A stretch of 64,000 bases of DNA from Streptomyces smaragdinus (GCF_009604385.1 NZ_WEGJ01000002.1:1-64000), one strand, 5' to 3'. Shown: positions 35,721-45,183, counted from the stretch's first letter. A program made the numbers and translations. The notes: generated by a model not told the origin, from the sequence alone.

Positions 35721-38700
35721 TCAGCGGTCCTCCCGCGGCGAAACGAGCTCCGCGAGCTCGAGAAAAGCGTCCGTGGTCGTCCCCCGCAGCTTGCCGAGCG
35801 CCCAGCGGGGCGAGCGCAGCGCCGGGTCGTGGGGGACGTGCACCACCCGGGAGCGGTCGACGGCCAGCCGCCCGGCGACCGCGACGGAGACCGGGACGCC
35901 GCGGGAGGCGGGCTGGTCGATCTGCACGGCGGCCACGACCGCCTGGCGCGCCAGCGTCTCGTAGCCCCGCTCCCGCAGCGCGTCGAGCGAGCGGGCCGCC
36001 GCGTCGAGGAACCAGTCGGCGGTGCCGCAGACCAGGACCAGCCGGTCGGTCCGGTCCAGCACGACGTCCGCCTCCGGGCCCAGGCCCACGGGGGACCAGT
36101 CGGTCAGTACGAACGGGTAGTGGCGTGCCGTCAGCTCCAGCAGATGCGCGTACTCGTGCGCGTGGGCGGCGTTCGGCGCGATGAAGCCGTCGCCGTGCGA
36201 GACCACCTCGAGCCCCGACGGGAGCCGGGCGGTGCGGGCGCTGATCTCCTCGTACGAGGCGGACGGCGCCAGCCCCGCCAGCTCCCGCAGCCGCCGTCCG
36301 CCCGGCTGCCCGGGGGCGGCGGGGAGGAAGGCGTGCAGGGAACCCTCGGACGGTGCGCCGTCCACCGCCAGCACCGGCTCCCCGCGTGTGGCCGCGAGCA
36401 GCCCGCCGAGCGCGACGGTCGTGGTGGCGCGCCCGCTGTAGTGGTAGGCCCCCACCAGGGTGACCCGTCTGCTGTACGCCAGCGGCCGGCGCAGCCGCTC
36501 CAGCCGCGCCTCCGTCTCCCGGCGGGCGGCCCCGAACCGCGGCACCCGGACACCGTGCCCGGCGGGCGGGGCGACGGCGGCCGGCGGCGTGAGGGGGACG
36601 GGCGCGGGCCGCGATGCCGGCAGCGGCGCCTGCTCCGCGTCGCCGCGCTGCATCCGGGCCTGGGCCACGTACCGGGCGAGCATGTCGACGACCTCGGCCG
36701 CCGGCGGGCGCCGGGCCGGATCCGGGTCCAGGCAGCGCTCCACGAGCTTGCGCAGGCTGTCCCAGGAGCCGCCGTGCCACAGATGCATGCTCTCCGGCAG
36801 TCCGCGCAGGCTCATCCCCGGTTTGCTGCTGATCATCTGCATCAGCTCGCCGAGGGACCTGATGTTGTCCTCCCGGGTCGGGACGGGGCCCGATCCCAGA
36901 TACTCGCCGTCGACCACGCAGTCGGACAGATTTCCGAGCATCACGGTGCGGCGCAGGACGAAGACGCTGTCGGCGCCGAGGTCCGCCGGCACCAGACCGT
37001 TGGTGTGGCAGGCGGCCACGGCGCCGGCCAGATACCAGGAGACGAGCAGGCCGCGCAGCAGGTCGAAGGGGACGTTGCCCCCGGCGGTGGCCCGGGTGAA
37101 GATCTCCTCCAGCCGCAACGGCTGGGTGTCCGGTGTGCCGGGGTCGGCGATCGGGGTCATTGCCAGCCACGGCGGGGACTCCCCGAGTCCCGTGGCGATC
37201 ACGGAGGGGGCGTAGTGCCCCCGCAGCCGGGCCAGGGCCTCGGTCTCCACCTCGATCAGCCGGGCGTTGACCGTCGGCAGATCGGGGCGCGGGACACGGA
37301 TCACGGCCTGGGTGCCCCGGGCCTCGCCCCGGTAGACCAGGGTGCGCCGTCCGCGCCGCCGGCCGCGGAGGGTGAACCCGCCGATCTCCCGCGGGTCGTC
37401 GGCGGCCAGCGGCCCCCAGTCGTCGGTGTCGGCGGCCGGGGCCGGCCCGGGCCCCGGGCCGGGGCGCGGTCCGCCGACGGACACCCCGAACCGGCTGAGC
37501 AGCCGCCGCTCCACGCTGGTGAACGGGTGGTGGGAGGCGGGCAGGTCGGCGGCGCCGTCCGGGTGGGCCAGCCAGGCGGGGAAGTCGGGGGAGTTGCCGG
37601 CGAGCTGCTCCAGGCGCAGTCCGATCCGGCGGCTGGTGCGCAGCAGTTCGGTCTGCGGCACCGCGTCCAGGAGCACGGTCTTGGCGGGCTCGGTGAAGTC
37701 GAACACCCGGTGCTTGGCGGGCAGCGGCCCCGCCACCGGCGCCGGAGCGGGCCGGACCAGCCCGCCGAGGAACACCTCCGCCAGATGCGAGGTGCTGGCC
37801 GGCCACGGGACCGCCGACTGCACCAGCCGCATCACCGGTACGGACAGGGGTGACACGGCCGCCAGATGGGCGGCGAGCCGGTACGCCTCGGGGGTGGCCG
37901 CGTCCCGGAAGTGCTGCGCGCTGCCCAGATCGCGTGCGGCGGCCACCGCCCCGAACCGGCTGGGCCGGGTCAGCAGCGGCAGCTCGGCCGTGGTGCCCGG
38001 TGAGGCGAGGAGCCGTGCCCACGCGCCGAGGGCCGCCGGGGTCGGTTCCAGGACCGGGACCGGGATGCCGTCGAAGGCGGCGAGGCCCTGCGGCAGGACC
38101 GGGTCGGTGATCTCCCAGGAGGTGTTGGCGCCGCCGATCCGCCGGGTGGTGACCTGCCAGCGGTCGGCGGCGATGCCGGAGGACTCCCACATGTCGTACC
38201 GCAGGGTGTGGAGCACCGCGACCGGCCCGTGCGCCGCCTGTCCGGCGAGCAGGTCGTGCATCGCGCCGGCCCGCCAGGCGGCGCCCATGCCGTCGCTGAC
38301 GACCAGGACGAGGGTGCGGCCCGAGGGGTCGTTGACGGAACTCAGCTGCAGTTCGGCGCCGTCCGCGGAGAACGGGCGGGCGTGCAGGGCGGGCGTGCGG
38401 CCCCGGGTGTCCAGACCGATGACGCGGGTGAGGGCGAAGGCGCCGAGCCGCTCCAGCAGGGCGCGCAGTTCGACGCCGAGCCGGTGCCACAGCAGCATGG
38501 ACAGGCCGTCGTCGACGAGCAGCACCAGGTTCAGCCAGCGCTCCCGTACGGGGCGCTCCACGACGTCGGCCAGCCCGGTCTCGGCGAGCGCCTCCGCCGT
38601 ACGCTCCTCGTCGACCCGCGTGCGCCGTCTGCTCTCCAGGCGGCGGCGCAACGGCCGCAGGGCCCGGCCCAGTTCCAGCTGCGCGGCGAGGGCCTTCTCC

Positions 38701-39062
38701 TCCGGTACGCGTACGGGCATGGCCCGGCGCGGCTCCTCCCCGGGGACGGCCGCGGCGGGGGCCGGTTCGGCCGGGGTCCGGCGGGCGGCGGCGTACAGCG
38801 AGGGCGCCGTGAGGTCGGGGAGGTCCGCGTCCCCGGGCTCCGGCGCGGGTCCGGGCGGGGCGGCGGGTCCGGGGGCGGCGGCGGACGCGGGGTCGTGCGG
38901 GGCGGGCGCGGTGCGCGGGTCGCGGTGCAGGGGGGAGCGGGCGCCGGAGGGCAGCCGGTCCGCGATCCACAGCACGTCGAGCACCTGGTCGGCGTCGAGG
39001 TCGTGGCCGCACGCCGACAGCACGCGCAGCACCTCGGTCAGCCGCTCGCCCCCGCCCGGCAC
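35721..39062 (-). CDS. SAV_2336-like vWA / pseudokinase / MinD-like fusion, third component of a vWA-MoxR-VMAP system
   Basis: 1113 aa, GTG at 39062 with GGAG ten bases upstream, two bases after the MoxR stop. Regions: residues 1-165, a short helical start then Pro/Ala-rich linker; about 170-330, a vWA-like domain (LVLLVDDGLSMLLW in place of DxSxS, then LVVSDGMGAAW); about 555-800, a kinase-like domain with AVIRV where AVK is expected, VPADLGADSVFVL in place of HRDLKPxNVLL, and no clear DFG; about 860-1113, a MinD/ParA-like domain (GAYHYSGRATTTVALG, VLAVDGAP, TDWSPVG). The N-terminal half resembles SAV_2336-type proteins. In known ternary systems the vWA protein links the MoxR ATPase to the VMAP effector. 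The degenerate motifs suggest signalling or scaffolding rather than ordinary catalysis. Confidence 0.8.
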   Translation of the reverse strand: MPGGGERLTEVLRVLSACGHDLDADQVLDVLWIADRLPSGARSPLHRDPRTAPAPHDPASAAAPGPAAPPGPAPEPGDADLPDLTAPSLYAAARRTPAEPAPAAAVPGEEPRRAMPVRVPEEKALAAQLELGRALRPLRRRLESRRRTRVDEERTAEALAETGLADVVERPVRERWLNLVLLVDDGLSMLLWHRLGVELRALLERLGAFALTRVIGLDTRGRTPALHARPFSADGAELQLSSVNDPSGRTLVLVVSDGMGAAWRAGAMHDLLAGQAAHGPVAVLHTLRYDMWESSGIAADRWQVTTRRIGGANTSWEITDPVLPQGLAAFDGIPVPVLEPTPAALGAWARLLASPGTTAELPLLTRPSRFGAVAAARDLGSAQHFRDAATPEAYRLAAHLAAVSPLSVPVMRLVQSAVPWPASTSHLAEVFLGGLVRPAPAPVAGPLPAKHRVFDFTEPAKTVLLDAVPQTELLRTSRRIGLRLEQLAGNSPDFPAWLAHPDGAADLPASHHPFTSVERRLLSRFGVSVGGPRPGPGPGPAPAADTDDWGPLAADDPREIGGFTLRGRRRGRRTLVYRGEARGTQAVIRVPRPDLPTVNARLIEVETEALARLRGHYAPSVIATGLGESPPWLAMTPIADPGTPDTQPLRLEEIFTRATAGGNVPFDLLRGLLVSWYLAGAVAACHTNGLVPADLGADSVFVLRRTVMLGNLSDCVVDGEYLGSGPVPTREDNIRSLGELMQMISSKPGMSLRGLPESMHLWHGGSWDSLRKLVERCLDPDPARRPPAAEVVDMLARYVAQARMQRGDAEQAPLPASRPAPVPLTPPAAVAPPAGHGVRVPRFGAARRETEARLERLRRPLAYSRRVTLVGAYHYSGRATTTVALGGLLAATRGEPVLAVDGAPSEGSLHAFLPAAPGQPGGRRLRELAGLAPSASYEEISARTARLPSGLEVVSHGDGFIAPNAAHAHEYAHLLELTARHYPFVLTDWSPVGLGPEADVVLDRTDRLVLVCGTADWFLDAAARSLDALRERGYETLARQAVVAAVQIDQPASRGVPVSVAVAGRLAVDRSRVVHVPHDPALRSPRWALGKLRGTTTDAFLELAELVSPREDR

Positions 39063-39064
39063 GG

Positions 39065-40015
39065 CTACATCGCTCCGGTGAGCTGATGGAGCACGGCGTC
39101 CAGCAGGCCCTCCGCGTCCAGGTCGACGCCGCCGAGCCGGAGGAAGACGGCGTTGAGCAGCTGGTCGGTGGCCAGCTCGCCGGGTGCGCGGCGGCGCAGG
39201 AACGCCTCCATCAGGTCGTCCGCCGCGCGCAGCGCTTCCGGGCCCAGATGCGCGGTGACGATCGCGCGCAGCCGCTCCTCGTCGGGGACCGGGAGGTCGA
39301 GGCGTACGCAGCGGCGCAGGAAGGCGGGCGGGAAGTCGCGCTCGCCGTTGCTGGTGATGACGACCACCGGGAACTCGGCGCACTGCACCAGCCCCTGGTG
39401 CAGCGTGACCGTGCCGCGGTGGTCGTGCGTCTGCACCTCGACGTCGGCCATCTCCTCCGGCAGCCGGGTCAGCTCCGGGATGTCGAAGACGCCCTCCTCG
39501 AACACGGTGAGCAGATCGTTGGGCAGATCGACGTCGCCCTTGTCCATCTCGTCCACCAGCAGCGCCCGCGGTGTGGCGGACGGCACCAGCGCGGTGCCCA
39601 GCGGGCCGAGCCGGACGAACGTGCCGATGGACGGCTCCCCCTCGCCCCGGTCCCGGCTCAGCGTCGTCTCCCGCAGCCGGCCGATCGCGTCGTACTGGTA
39701 CAGGGCGTCCTTCACCGTGGAGCGGCTGTTCACCGGCCAGCGCAGCAGCTCCCCCAGGCGCAGCTCGTGGGCGACGGCCCGGGCCAGCGACGACTTGCCC
39801 GTACCGGCCGGACCCGTCACCAGCAGCGGACGGCGCAGGTGCAGCGCCGCGTTGACCACGTCGGCGTGCCGCTGCTCGATGAGGTACGGCAGCTCCGGGC
39901 GCATCGGCCGGCCGGGGGTGAAGCGGCGCCAGGGCGGGGCCTGGGGGAGGGTCACGGCCCGTGGTTCGCCGTCGCCGTGGAACAGCCGCCATTCGGCCCG
40001 GTGCGCGGATGTCAT
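39065..40015 (-). CDS. MoxR-type AAA+ ATPase
   Basis: 316 aa, ATG at 40015, overlapping the upstream stop as ATGA. Walker A is GPAGTGKSS (Lys74), Walker B is ALLVDEMDKGD (Asp155-Glu156), and sensor-1 is VVVITSNGERDFPPAF with the arginine-finger region LRRCVRLDLPVPDE. MoxR ATPases act as metal- and vWA-assisted chaperones that remodel partner proteins. Position between the VMAP and vWA-like genes with translational coupling at both ends implies a single complex. Confidence 0.92.
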   Translation of the reverse strand: MTSAHRAEWRLFHGDGEPRAVTLPQAPPWRRFTPGRPMRPELPYLIEQRHADVVNAALHLRRPLLVTGPAGTGKSSLARAVAHELRLGELLRWPVNSRSTVKDALYQYDAIGRLRETTLSRDRGEGEPSIGTFVRLGPLGTALVPSATPRALLVDEMDKGDVDLPNDLLTVFEEGVFDIPELTRLPEEMADVEVQTHDHRGTVTLHQGLVQCAEFPVVVITSNGERDFPPAFLRRCVRLDLPVPDEERLRAIVTAHLGPEALRAADDLMEAFLRRRAPGELATDQLLNAVFLRLGGVDLDAEGLLDAVLHQLTGAM

Positions 40016-42126
40016 GCGTTCTCCTGGGGCTCGGTGAGATGCAGCCGGGGTACGGCACGGTCGGCGTCCGCCCAGGCCAGGACGGGATGGCCGGGGAACT
40101 GCGGGGGACTGGCCCGGGCCTGCGCCCGGTAGTGGCGTACGCCGTCGGGCAGTTCGCGGGTGGCGACGTCCGAGATGTGCTCCACCACGTGCGACGCTCC
40201 GTCCATTCCCCGGTCCCACACGACCACAGGTATGCCCAGCACCAGACAGGTCTGCACGATGGCGTCCCGCGGCCCGGGCGGTACGTCCACACAGACGCGA
40301 ACGGTGTCGAGCTGGTTGACCAGTTGCGAGTAGATGGCGTCCCGGTCCACGGATCCCGAGACGACGAGGGTCTTCCCCGAATCGAGCCGGTTCCATCTGC
40401 TGCGCCAGTGCGAGATGAAGCGGCCGTGCCGGCGTACCAGCTCCGGGCAGTGCACCACCAGCGGGTACTCGACGCCCAGCGAGCCGGGCACGAAGTCGTC
40501 GGGGTCGCGCGCCTCCCACTCGTCCACCGGCAGATTGAGGCTGCGCCGGTCCACCAGCACCTCCACCAGCGGGGGTCGCTCGTCCCCGGCCGGCGGGGTG
40601 AGCCCGTCCAGCACCCGCAGCACCTCGCGGGCCGCCTCCGACGCCGTGTACGAGGGCGCGCTGTGCGCGGTCACCTGACGCAGCCCGGCCCCCTCGTCGC
40701 ACCACATGCGCAGCTGGTGGCGGCCCTCCTGCGCGCGGCGCACCTCGACCACCACCCGGACCCGTGCCGACCGGTCGCGCAGCGAACGCGCCCACGCCTG
40801 GGCGTCCGCGCGGCGCTCGCCCAGCGCGCCCCGGGAGACGCCGAGCCGCCTGGCCACGGAGTCCGCCCACAGCCGCAGCTCGGACTGCTGGGGGCGGGCG
40901 CACAGCCGGCCGAGGAACTCCAGCACCCGCAGCAGGGCCGGGACGCGGCGCTCCTCGCTGATGGAGTGGCCGTCGCCCGGCAGCTCCTCGAGCCGGTCGA
41001 GGAGCACGTCGGGGCTGTCGCCCTCGGGAAGGGCCGCCAGATGCGGCAGCGCGGCGCGGATCGCCTCGGGGAAGCGGCTCAGCACCGCGGGGCCGGCGGA
41101 CCGCAGGACCCGGTGGAGCTCGTCGTGCTCCGCCGGGGTGAGCAGCCGGGGCGTCTCGGACAGGCCGCCGGCCGCCAGCACCTCGTCGGCGGCCTCCGGA
41201 TGCGTGCGGCGCAGCAGGCCGGAGAGCGCGGCCAGGGCCCGCGGATGCGTCAGGGCGAACGCCGCGAAGTCCTCCGGGGTGGGCGGGGTGACCTCGCTGC
41301 GGTAGCCGATGTCGCAGGCCGACGCCAGCCAGCGGCCGGCGTCGGCGCGGCTCATCGGGGAGGGGAAGGCGTTCGCCACCACCCCGGTCAGCGTCAGGAA
41401 GGCGGGATCGCCGGAGGTGCCGGACCGGGGGACCGGGGCGCCCAGCCGGTCGAGCTCCGCCTCGATCCACTGCCAGGGGACGGACCAGCTCCGCCGGATC
41501 ATGTGCTGCGGGCTGTGGGGCTCGCGCGAGGGCAGGATCGCGGCGACGACCAGTCCCACGACGGCCCTCTCGCTCCGGCACCACAGCGGTCCGCCGCTGT
41601 AGCCGGGGCCGACGGCCATGCCGGTCGCCGCGCCGTCGAGATAGCCCAGCGAGCGGTGCAGCGACGTGACCCGCAGATCCGCGAACGTGGCCGCTCGGCC
41701 GCCGCCGTGCCAGGCGCGTACGTTCTGGCCGAACGCCATGGACGCGCGCGGCGGCGCCTGCAGCGGTTCGTCCGGCGGGGCGGCGACCCGCAGGACGGCG
41801 AGGTCCCCGAGCCATTCGACGGCCCGCGGGGACACCGGACCCCCGTCCCGGTCCCGGGGCGGGATCCAGTGCGCGACCCGCGCGTCGCACCGCCGGCTGC
41901 CGGCGCCGTGGTGGATCTGTACGGCGAGGTCGGCGCCGCCGGGGGAGCCGGGCTCGAGCATGTCCCGGCCGAGCGCCGCATTCACCACATGGGCGCAGGT
42001 CAGGACGGTGTCGGGGCCGAGGACGAAGCCCGCGCCCACCGACGCGGTCCCGTCCGGCGGCAGGACCGTGACGACATGGAGGACGGGATCGTCAGCCGCA
42101 TCCGGCGCCGATCCGAACCATCCCAC
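40012..42126 (-). CDS. VMAP-type protein with N-terminal trypsin-like peptidase
   Basis: 704 aa, GTG at 42126 preceded by CGGGG. Residues 1-215 are a trypsin-like serine peptidase with a complete triad: His46 (LTCAHVV), Asp108 (WLGDLAVLRV) and Ser177 (GYSGGPLW). There is no signal peptide, so it acts inside the cell. A helical middle region follows (about 260-420). The C-terminal 280 residues match the style of VMAP-C modules (VEVLVDRRSLNLPVDEWEA, VVVWDRG). In vWA-MoxR-VMAP systems this protein is the probable effector: a protease held inactive until a threat is sensed. First gene of the cassette. Confidence 0.85.
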   Translation of the reverse strand: MGWFGSAPDAADDPVLHVVTVLPPDGTASVGAGFVLGPDTVLTCAHVVNAALGRDMLEPGSPGGADLAVQIHHGAGSRRCDARVAHWIPPRDRDGGPVSPRAVEWLGDLAVLRVAAPPDEPLQAPPRASMAFGQNVRAWHGGGRAATFADLRVTSLHRSLGYLDGAATGMAVGPGYSGGPLWCRSERAVVGLVVAAILPSREPHSPQHMIRRSWSVPWQWIEAELDRLGAPVPRSGTSGDPAFLTLTGVVANAFPSPMSRADAGRWLASACDIGYRSEVTPPTPEDFAAFALTHPRALAALSGLLRRTHPEAADEVLAAGGLSETPRLLTPAEHDELHRVLRSAGPAVLSRFPEAIRAALPHLAALPEGDSPDVLLDRLEELPGDGHSISEERRVPALLRVLEFLGRLCARPQQSELRLWADSVARRLGVSRGALGERRADAQAWARSLRDRSARVRVVVEVRRAQEGRHQLRMWCDEGAGLRQVTAHSAPSYTASEAAREVLRVLDGLTPPAGDERPPLVEVLVDRRSLNLPVDEWEARDPDDFVPGSLGVEYPLVVHCPELVRRHGRFISHWRSRWNRLDSGKTLVVSGSVDRDAIYSQLVNQLDTVRVCVDVPPGPRDAIVQTCLVLGIPVVVWDRGMDGASHVVEHISDVATRELPDGVRHYRAQARASPPQFPGHPVLAWADADRAVPRLHLTEPQENA

Positions 42127-42288
42127 GCGTCACCCCGCGGCGGGGGCGTCGTGGCTGCTTTGCAGCGGTGGTGCGGTGGCCCGGACCGGGCCGGACACGA
42201 GGTCAGTGGAGGTGGACACGGTGTCATTGTGACCAACCGGCCCGCCGTTGTAGCGGGATACGGCCAAATCGTGCACGGACCGGACGCG
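42127..42288 (-). promoter_or_regulatory. upstream region of the VMAP cassette
   Basis: 162 bp between the VMAP start and the end of the CoA-binding gene. It should hold the cassette promoter. No convincing -10/-35 pair or palindrome is visible. Confidence 0.3.
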
Positions 42289-42696
42289 CTACCCCAGCCG
42301 CGGGATCTCGATCGCCGGGCACCGGTCCATTACCATGTCCACGCCCGCGGCATGGACCCGCTCGTACGCGTCCCCGTCGGTGACGCCGAGCTGGAACCAG
42401 ACCGCCTTCGCGCCGATCGCCAGGGCCTCGTCCGCGATCTTGCCCGCCAGCTCGCTGTTGACGAAGACGTCGACGACGTCGACCTCGAACGGAATGTCCG
42501 CCAGCGAGGCGTACCCCTGCTCGCCGTGGACCGTCTCCGCCTTCGGGTGGACGGGAACGATGCGCTTGCCGTAGCGCTGCAGGACGTCGGCGACGCCGTA
42601 CGCCGCCCGGCGCTCGTTCGCCGACAGTCCCACGATCGCCCAGGTGTTCCCGGTCTCGGTCAGGATGCGTCGGATGGTCTCCCGGTCGTCCTGCAC
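42289..42696 (-). CDS. CoA-binding domain protein (YccU-like)
   Basis: 135 aa, GTG at 42696. Rossmann-like CoA-binding domain related to the succinyl-CoA synthetase alpha subunit: TWAIVGLSANERRAAYGVA, then IVPVHPKAETVHGEQGYASL and KAVWFQLGVTD. Standalone members bind CoA but have no settled role. It lies downstream of sucCD on the same strand but is separated from it by a strong terminator. Confidence 0.88.
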   Translation of the reverse strand: MQDDRETIRRILTETGNTWAIVGLSANERRAAYGVADVLQRYGKRIVPVHPKAETVHGEQGYASLADIPFEVDVVDVFVNSELAGKIADEALAIGAKAVWFQLGVTDGDAYERVHAAGVDMVMDRCPAIEIPRLG

Positions 42697-42770
42697 GGAT
42701 CGCCCCTTTCTCGATGGCTGCCGCCGCGTGTACGGGGAGCAGCGGTCGCCGCCCGCCGGTTATTCCCGGG

Positions 42771-42814
42771 CCCGCGTCCGGGCCCGGCCCGGTGGGGCCG
42801 GGCCCGGACGCGGG
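42771..42814 (-). terminator. sucCD terminator
   Basis: Perfect 20-bp stem, arms 42771-42790 and 42795-42814, with a 4-base loop, 13 bases after the sucD stop. The longest perfect hairpin I found in the window. Confidence 0.85.
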
Positions 42815-42826
42815 AGGACGGCGGGC

Positions 42827-43708
42827 TCAGCCGGCGGCCAGGGCGTCGCGCACCAGGCGCGCCGTCTCCGACGGGGTGCGGCCGACCGCCACCCCGGCCG
42901 CCTCGAGGGCCTCCTTCTTCGCCTGGGCGGTGCCCGAGGAGCCGGAGACGATGGCGCCGGCGTGGCCCATGGTCTTGCCCTCGGGCGCGGTGAACCCGGC
43001 GACGTAGCCGACGACCGGCTTGGTCACGTGCTCCCGGACGTAGGCGGCGGCCCGCTCCTCCGCGTCGCCGCCGATCTCGCCGATCATCACGATGAGATCG
43101 GTGTCCGGATCGTCCTGGAACGCCTGCAGACAGTCGATGTGCGTGGTGCCGATGACGGGGTCGCCGCCGATCCCGACGCAGCTGGAGAAGCCCAGGTCAC
43201 GCAGCTCGTACATGAGCTGGTACGTGAGCGTCCCGGACTTCGACACCAGCCCGATCCGTCCCGGCCGGGTGATGTCGGCGGGGATGATCCCGGCGTTGGA
43301 CACGCCGGGCGTGATGAGCCCCGGGCAGTTGGGTCCGACGATCCGCACCCCGGCGGCCTCGGCCCGGGCCCGGAAGGCGACGGTGTCGTGCACCGGCACG
43401 CCCTCGGTGATGACGACCGCCAGGCCTATCCCGGCGTCGACGGCCTCGTCGACGGCGTCGCGGACGAACCGTGGCGGCACGAACACCACCGTGACGTCCG
43501 CCCCGGTGGCGGCGATGGCCTCCTTGACGGTGCCGAACACCGGGATCTCGCGCCCGCCGAAGTCCACGGCGGTGCCCGCCTTGCGGGGGTTGACGCCGCC
43601 CACGACGTCGGTGCCGGCGTCGAGCATGCGGCGGGTGTGCTTCATGCCCTCGGAGCCGGTCATGCCCTGGACGACGACCTTGCTGTCAGCGGTGAGGAAG
43701 ATGGCCAT
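42827..43708 (-). CDS. sucD: succinate-CoA ligase, alpha subunit
   Basis: 293 aa, ATG at 43708, five bases after sucC. The CoA-binding motif is [18 protein letters not shown]. The phosphohistidine region is [13 protein letters not shown], and the [11 protein letters not shown] signature is intact. With SucC it interconverts succinyl-CoA and succinate with nucleotide synthesis. Placement beside frc rather than with TCA-cycle genes suggests a pathway-specific paralogue supplying CoA esters for Frc (inference). Confidence 0.92.
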   Translation of the reverse strand: MAIFLTADSKVVVQGMTGSEGMKHTRRMLDAGTDVVGGVNPRKAGTAVDFGGREIPVFGTVKEAIAATGADVTVVFVPPRFVRDAVDEAVDAGIGLAVVITEGVPVHDTVAFRARAEAAGVRIVGPNCPGLITPGVSNAGIIPADITRPGRIGLVSKSGTLTYQLMYELRDLGFSSCVGIGGDPVIGTTHIDCLQAFQDDPDTDLIVMIGEIGGDAEERAAAYVREHVTKPVVGYVAGFTAPEGKTMGHAGAIVSGSSGTAQAKKEALEAAGVAVGRTPSETARLVRDALAAG

Positions 43709-43713
43709 GACGT

Positions 43714-44844
43714 TCAGCTCCTTGCCGGCTCGGCGGCCCGCTGGGCCGCGCCGTCCATGGTGTCCAGCTGGGTGACGAGGGGGTTGGCGGCGGCGTCCAG
43801 GATGCTGCGGCCCAGTTCGGCGTTGTTGCCGTCGAGGCGTACGACCAGCGGCTTCGTCAGCTCGACGGTCTCCAGCGCCTGCACGATGCCGTTCGCCACG
43901 GCGTCGCAGGCGGTGATGCCGCCGAAGACGTTGACGAACACGGACGACACGTCCGGGTCGCCCAGGATGACGTCCAGTCCGTCGGCCATGACCTGCGCCG
44001 AGGCGCCGCCGCCGATGTCGAGGAAGTTGGCCGGGTCCGCGCCGTAGTGGGCGACGACGTCGAGGGTGGACATCACCAGCCCGGCGCCGTTGCCGATGAT
44101 GCCGACGGTGCCGTCGAGCTTGACGTAGTTCAGGCCCTTGGCCCTGGCCTTCGCCTCCAGCGCGTCGCCCTCGGCGGGGTCGTCGTAGTCGCCGTGTTCC
44201 GTGTGGCGGAAGCGGGCGTTGTCGTCGAGGGAGACCTTGCCGTCGATGGCGATGATCTGCCCGTCGCCGGTACGCACCAGGGGGTTGACCTCGACGAGCA
44301 GGGCGTCCTCCTTGGTGAAGACGTCCCAGAGGGCGACCAGCGCGGGCACGGTCTCCGCCGGCAGGCCGCCGGCCTCGGCGATCTCGGCGGCCTTGGCCTC
44401 GGTGACGCCCTCCGCCGGGTCGATCGGCACCTTGGCGAGGGCCTCCGGCTTGGTGGCGGCGACCTCCTCGATGTCCATCCCGCCCTCCCGCGAGGCCATC
44501 GCCAGCCAGGTCCGGCTGGTGCGGTCCAGCAGGTACGAGACGTAGAACTCGTCGGCGATGTCGGCGGTCTGCGCCAGCATCACCTTCCCCACGGTATGTC
44601 CCTTGATGTCCATTCCGAGGATGGACCGGGACAGCCGGGCGGCGTCCTCGGGGCCGTCGGCGAGTTTGACCCCGCCGGCCTTCCCCCGTCCACCCGTCTT
44701 GACCTGGGCCTTCACCACGACCCGGCCGCCCAGGAGCTCGGCCGCCGCGCGGGCCGCCTGCGGGTCGGACACCACGCTCGCGTCGAGGACGGGAACGCCG
44801 TGTTTCTTGAACAGCTCACGTGCTTGGTACTCGTACAGATCCAT
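43714..44844 (-). CDS. sucC: succinate-CoA ligase, beta subunit
   Basis: 376 aa, ATG at 44844 giving the conserved start [19 protein letters not shown]; a GTG four codons upstream is also possible. ATP-grasp domain with [39 protein letters not shown], and the C-terminal ligase-CoA domain with [16 protein letters not shown]. Cotranscribed with sucD. The divergent 213-bp region towards the frc-coupled ORF contains GntR-like operators, so it is probably co-regulated with oxalate metabolism. Confidence 0.92.
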   Translation of the reverse strand: MDLYEYQARELFKKHGVPVLDASVVSDPQAARAAAELLGGRVVVKAQVKTGGRGKAGGVKLADGPEDAARLSRSILGMDIKGHTVGKVMLAQTADIADEFYVSYLLDRTSRTWLAMASREGGMDIEEVAATKPEALAKVPIDPAEGVTEAKAAEIAEAGGLPAETVPALVALWDVFTKEDALLVEVNPLVRTGDGQIIAIDGKVSLDDNARFRHTEHGDYDDPAEGDALEAKARAKGLNYVKLDGTVGIIGNGAGLVMSTLDVVAHYGADPANFLDIGGGASAQVMADGLDVILGDPDVSSVFVNVFGGITACDAVANGIVQALETVELTKPLVVRLDGNNAELGRSILDAAANPLVTQLDTMDGAAQRAAEPARS

Positions 44845-44992
44845 CGTCAGTGACACCTGTCCTGGCTCGAGTCCGACTGTGAAGCGCGCCGCACGTCAAC
44901 GCCGCCGCTCCGTGCGGGGTTGATGTGCCACGGCTTGGGAAAATCCTGTGCACGCCCCCTGGACATCGACTCTCCGATGCGGGATAACACTC

Positions 44993-45027
44993 TGCATACA
45001 GTATTCGCGGCCTGTATACAATGTACA
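44993..45027. promoter_or_regulatory. cluster of GntR-like operator motifs between sucC and frc
   Basis: TGCATACA (44993-45000), TGTATACA (45013-45020, palindromic) and TGTACA (45022-45027). On the reverse strand the first reads CTGTATGCAGA, matching sites upstream of fdsG. This lies in the divergent region and could control both directions. Confidence 0.6.
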
Positions 45028-45057
45028 GAGTCTGGGCGAGGACAGAGGTAAACACGC

Positions 45058-45183
45058 ATGTCGGACGGCACTTCGGACCTCTCGGGGGACACCTCGAACG
45101 GCCGAAACGCCGTCGGATCCGCTCCCGGACAGCCGCTGATCAACGTGAACCAAACGATTGGTAATGAGGTGACCTCGACATGA
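45058..45183 (+). CDS. 41-aa ORF translationally coupled to frc
   Basis: ATG at 45058 with AGAGGT upstream; its TGA overlaps the frc ATG as ATGA. The product is hydrophilic and Ser/Gly/Asn-rich ([20 protein letters not shown], ending [11 protein letters not shown]). Near its end the DNA carries a dyad AACCAA-ACGA-TTGGT (45148-45162). It may be a real small protein or a coupling leader that sets frc translation. No family recognised. Confidence 0.5.
   Translation: MSDGTSDLSGDTSNGRNAVGSAPGQPLINVNQTIGNEVTST

Noticed and set aside
39961..42993. 1010-codon plus-strand frame
   Set aside because: Antisense to the VMAP gene and the CoA-binding gene; no recognisable product.
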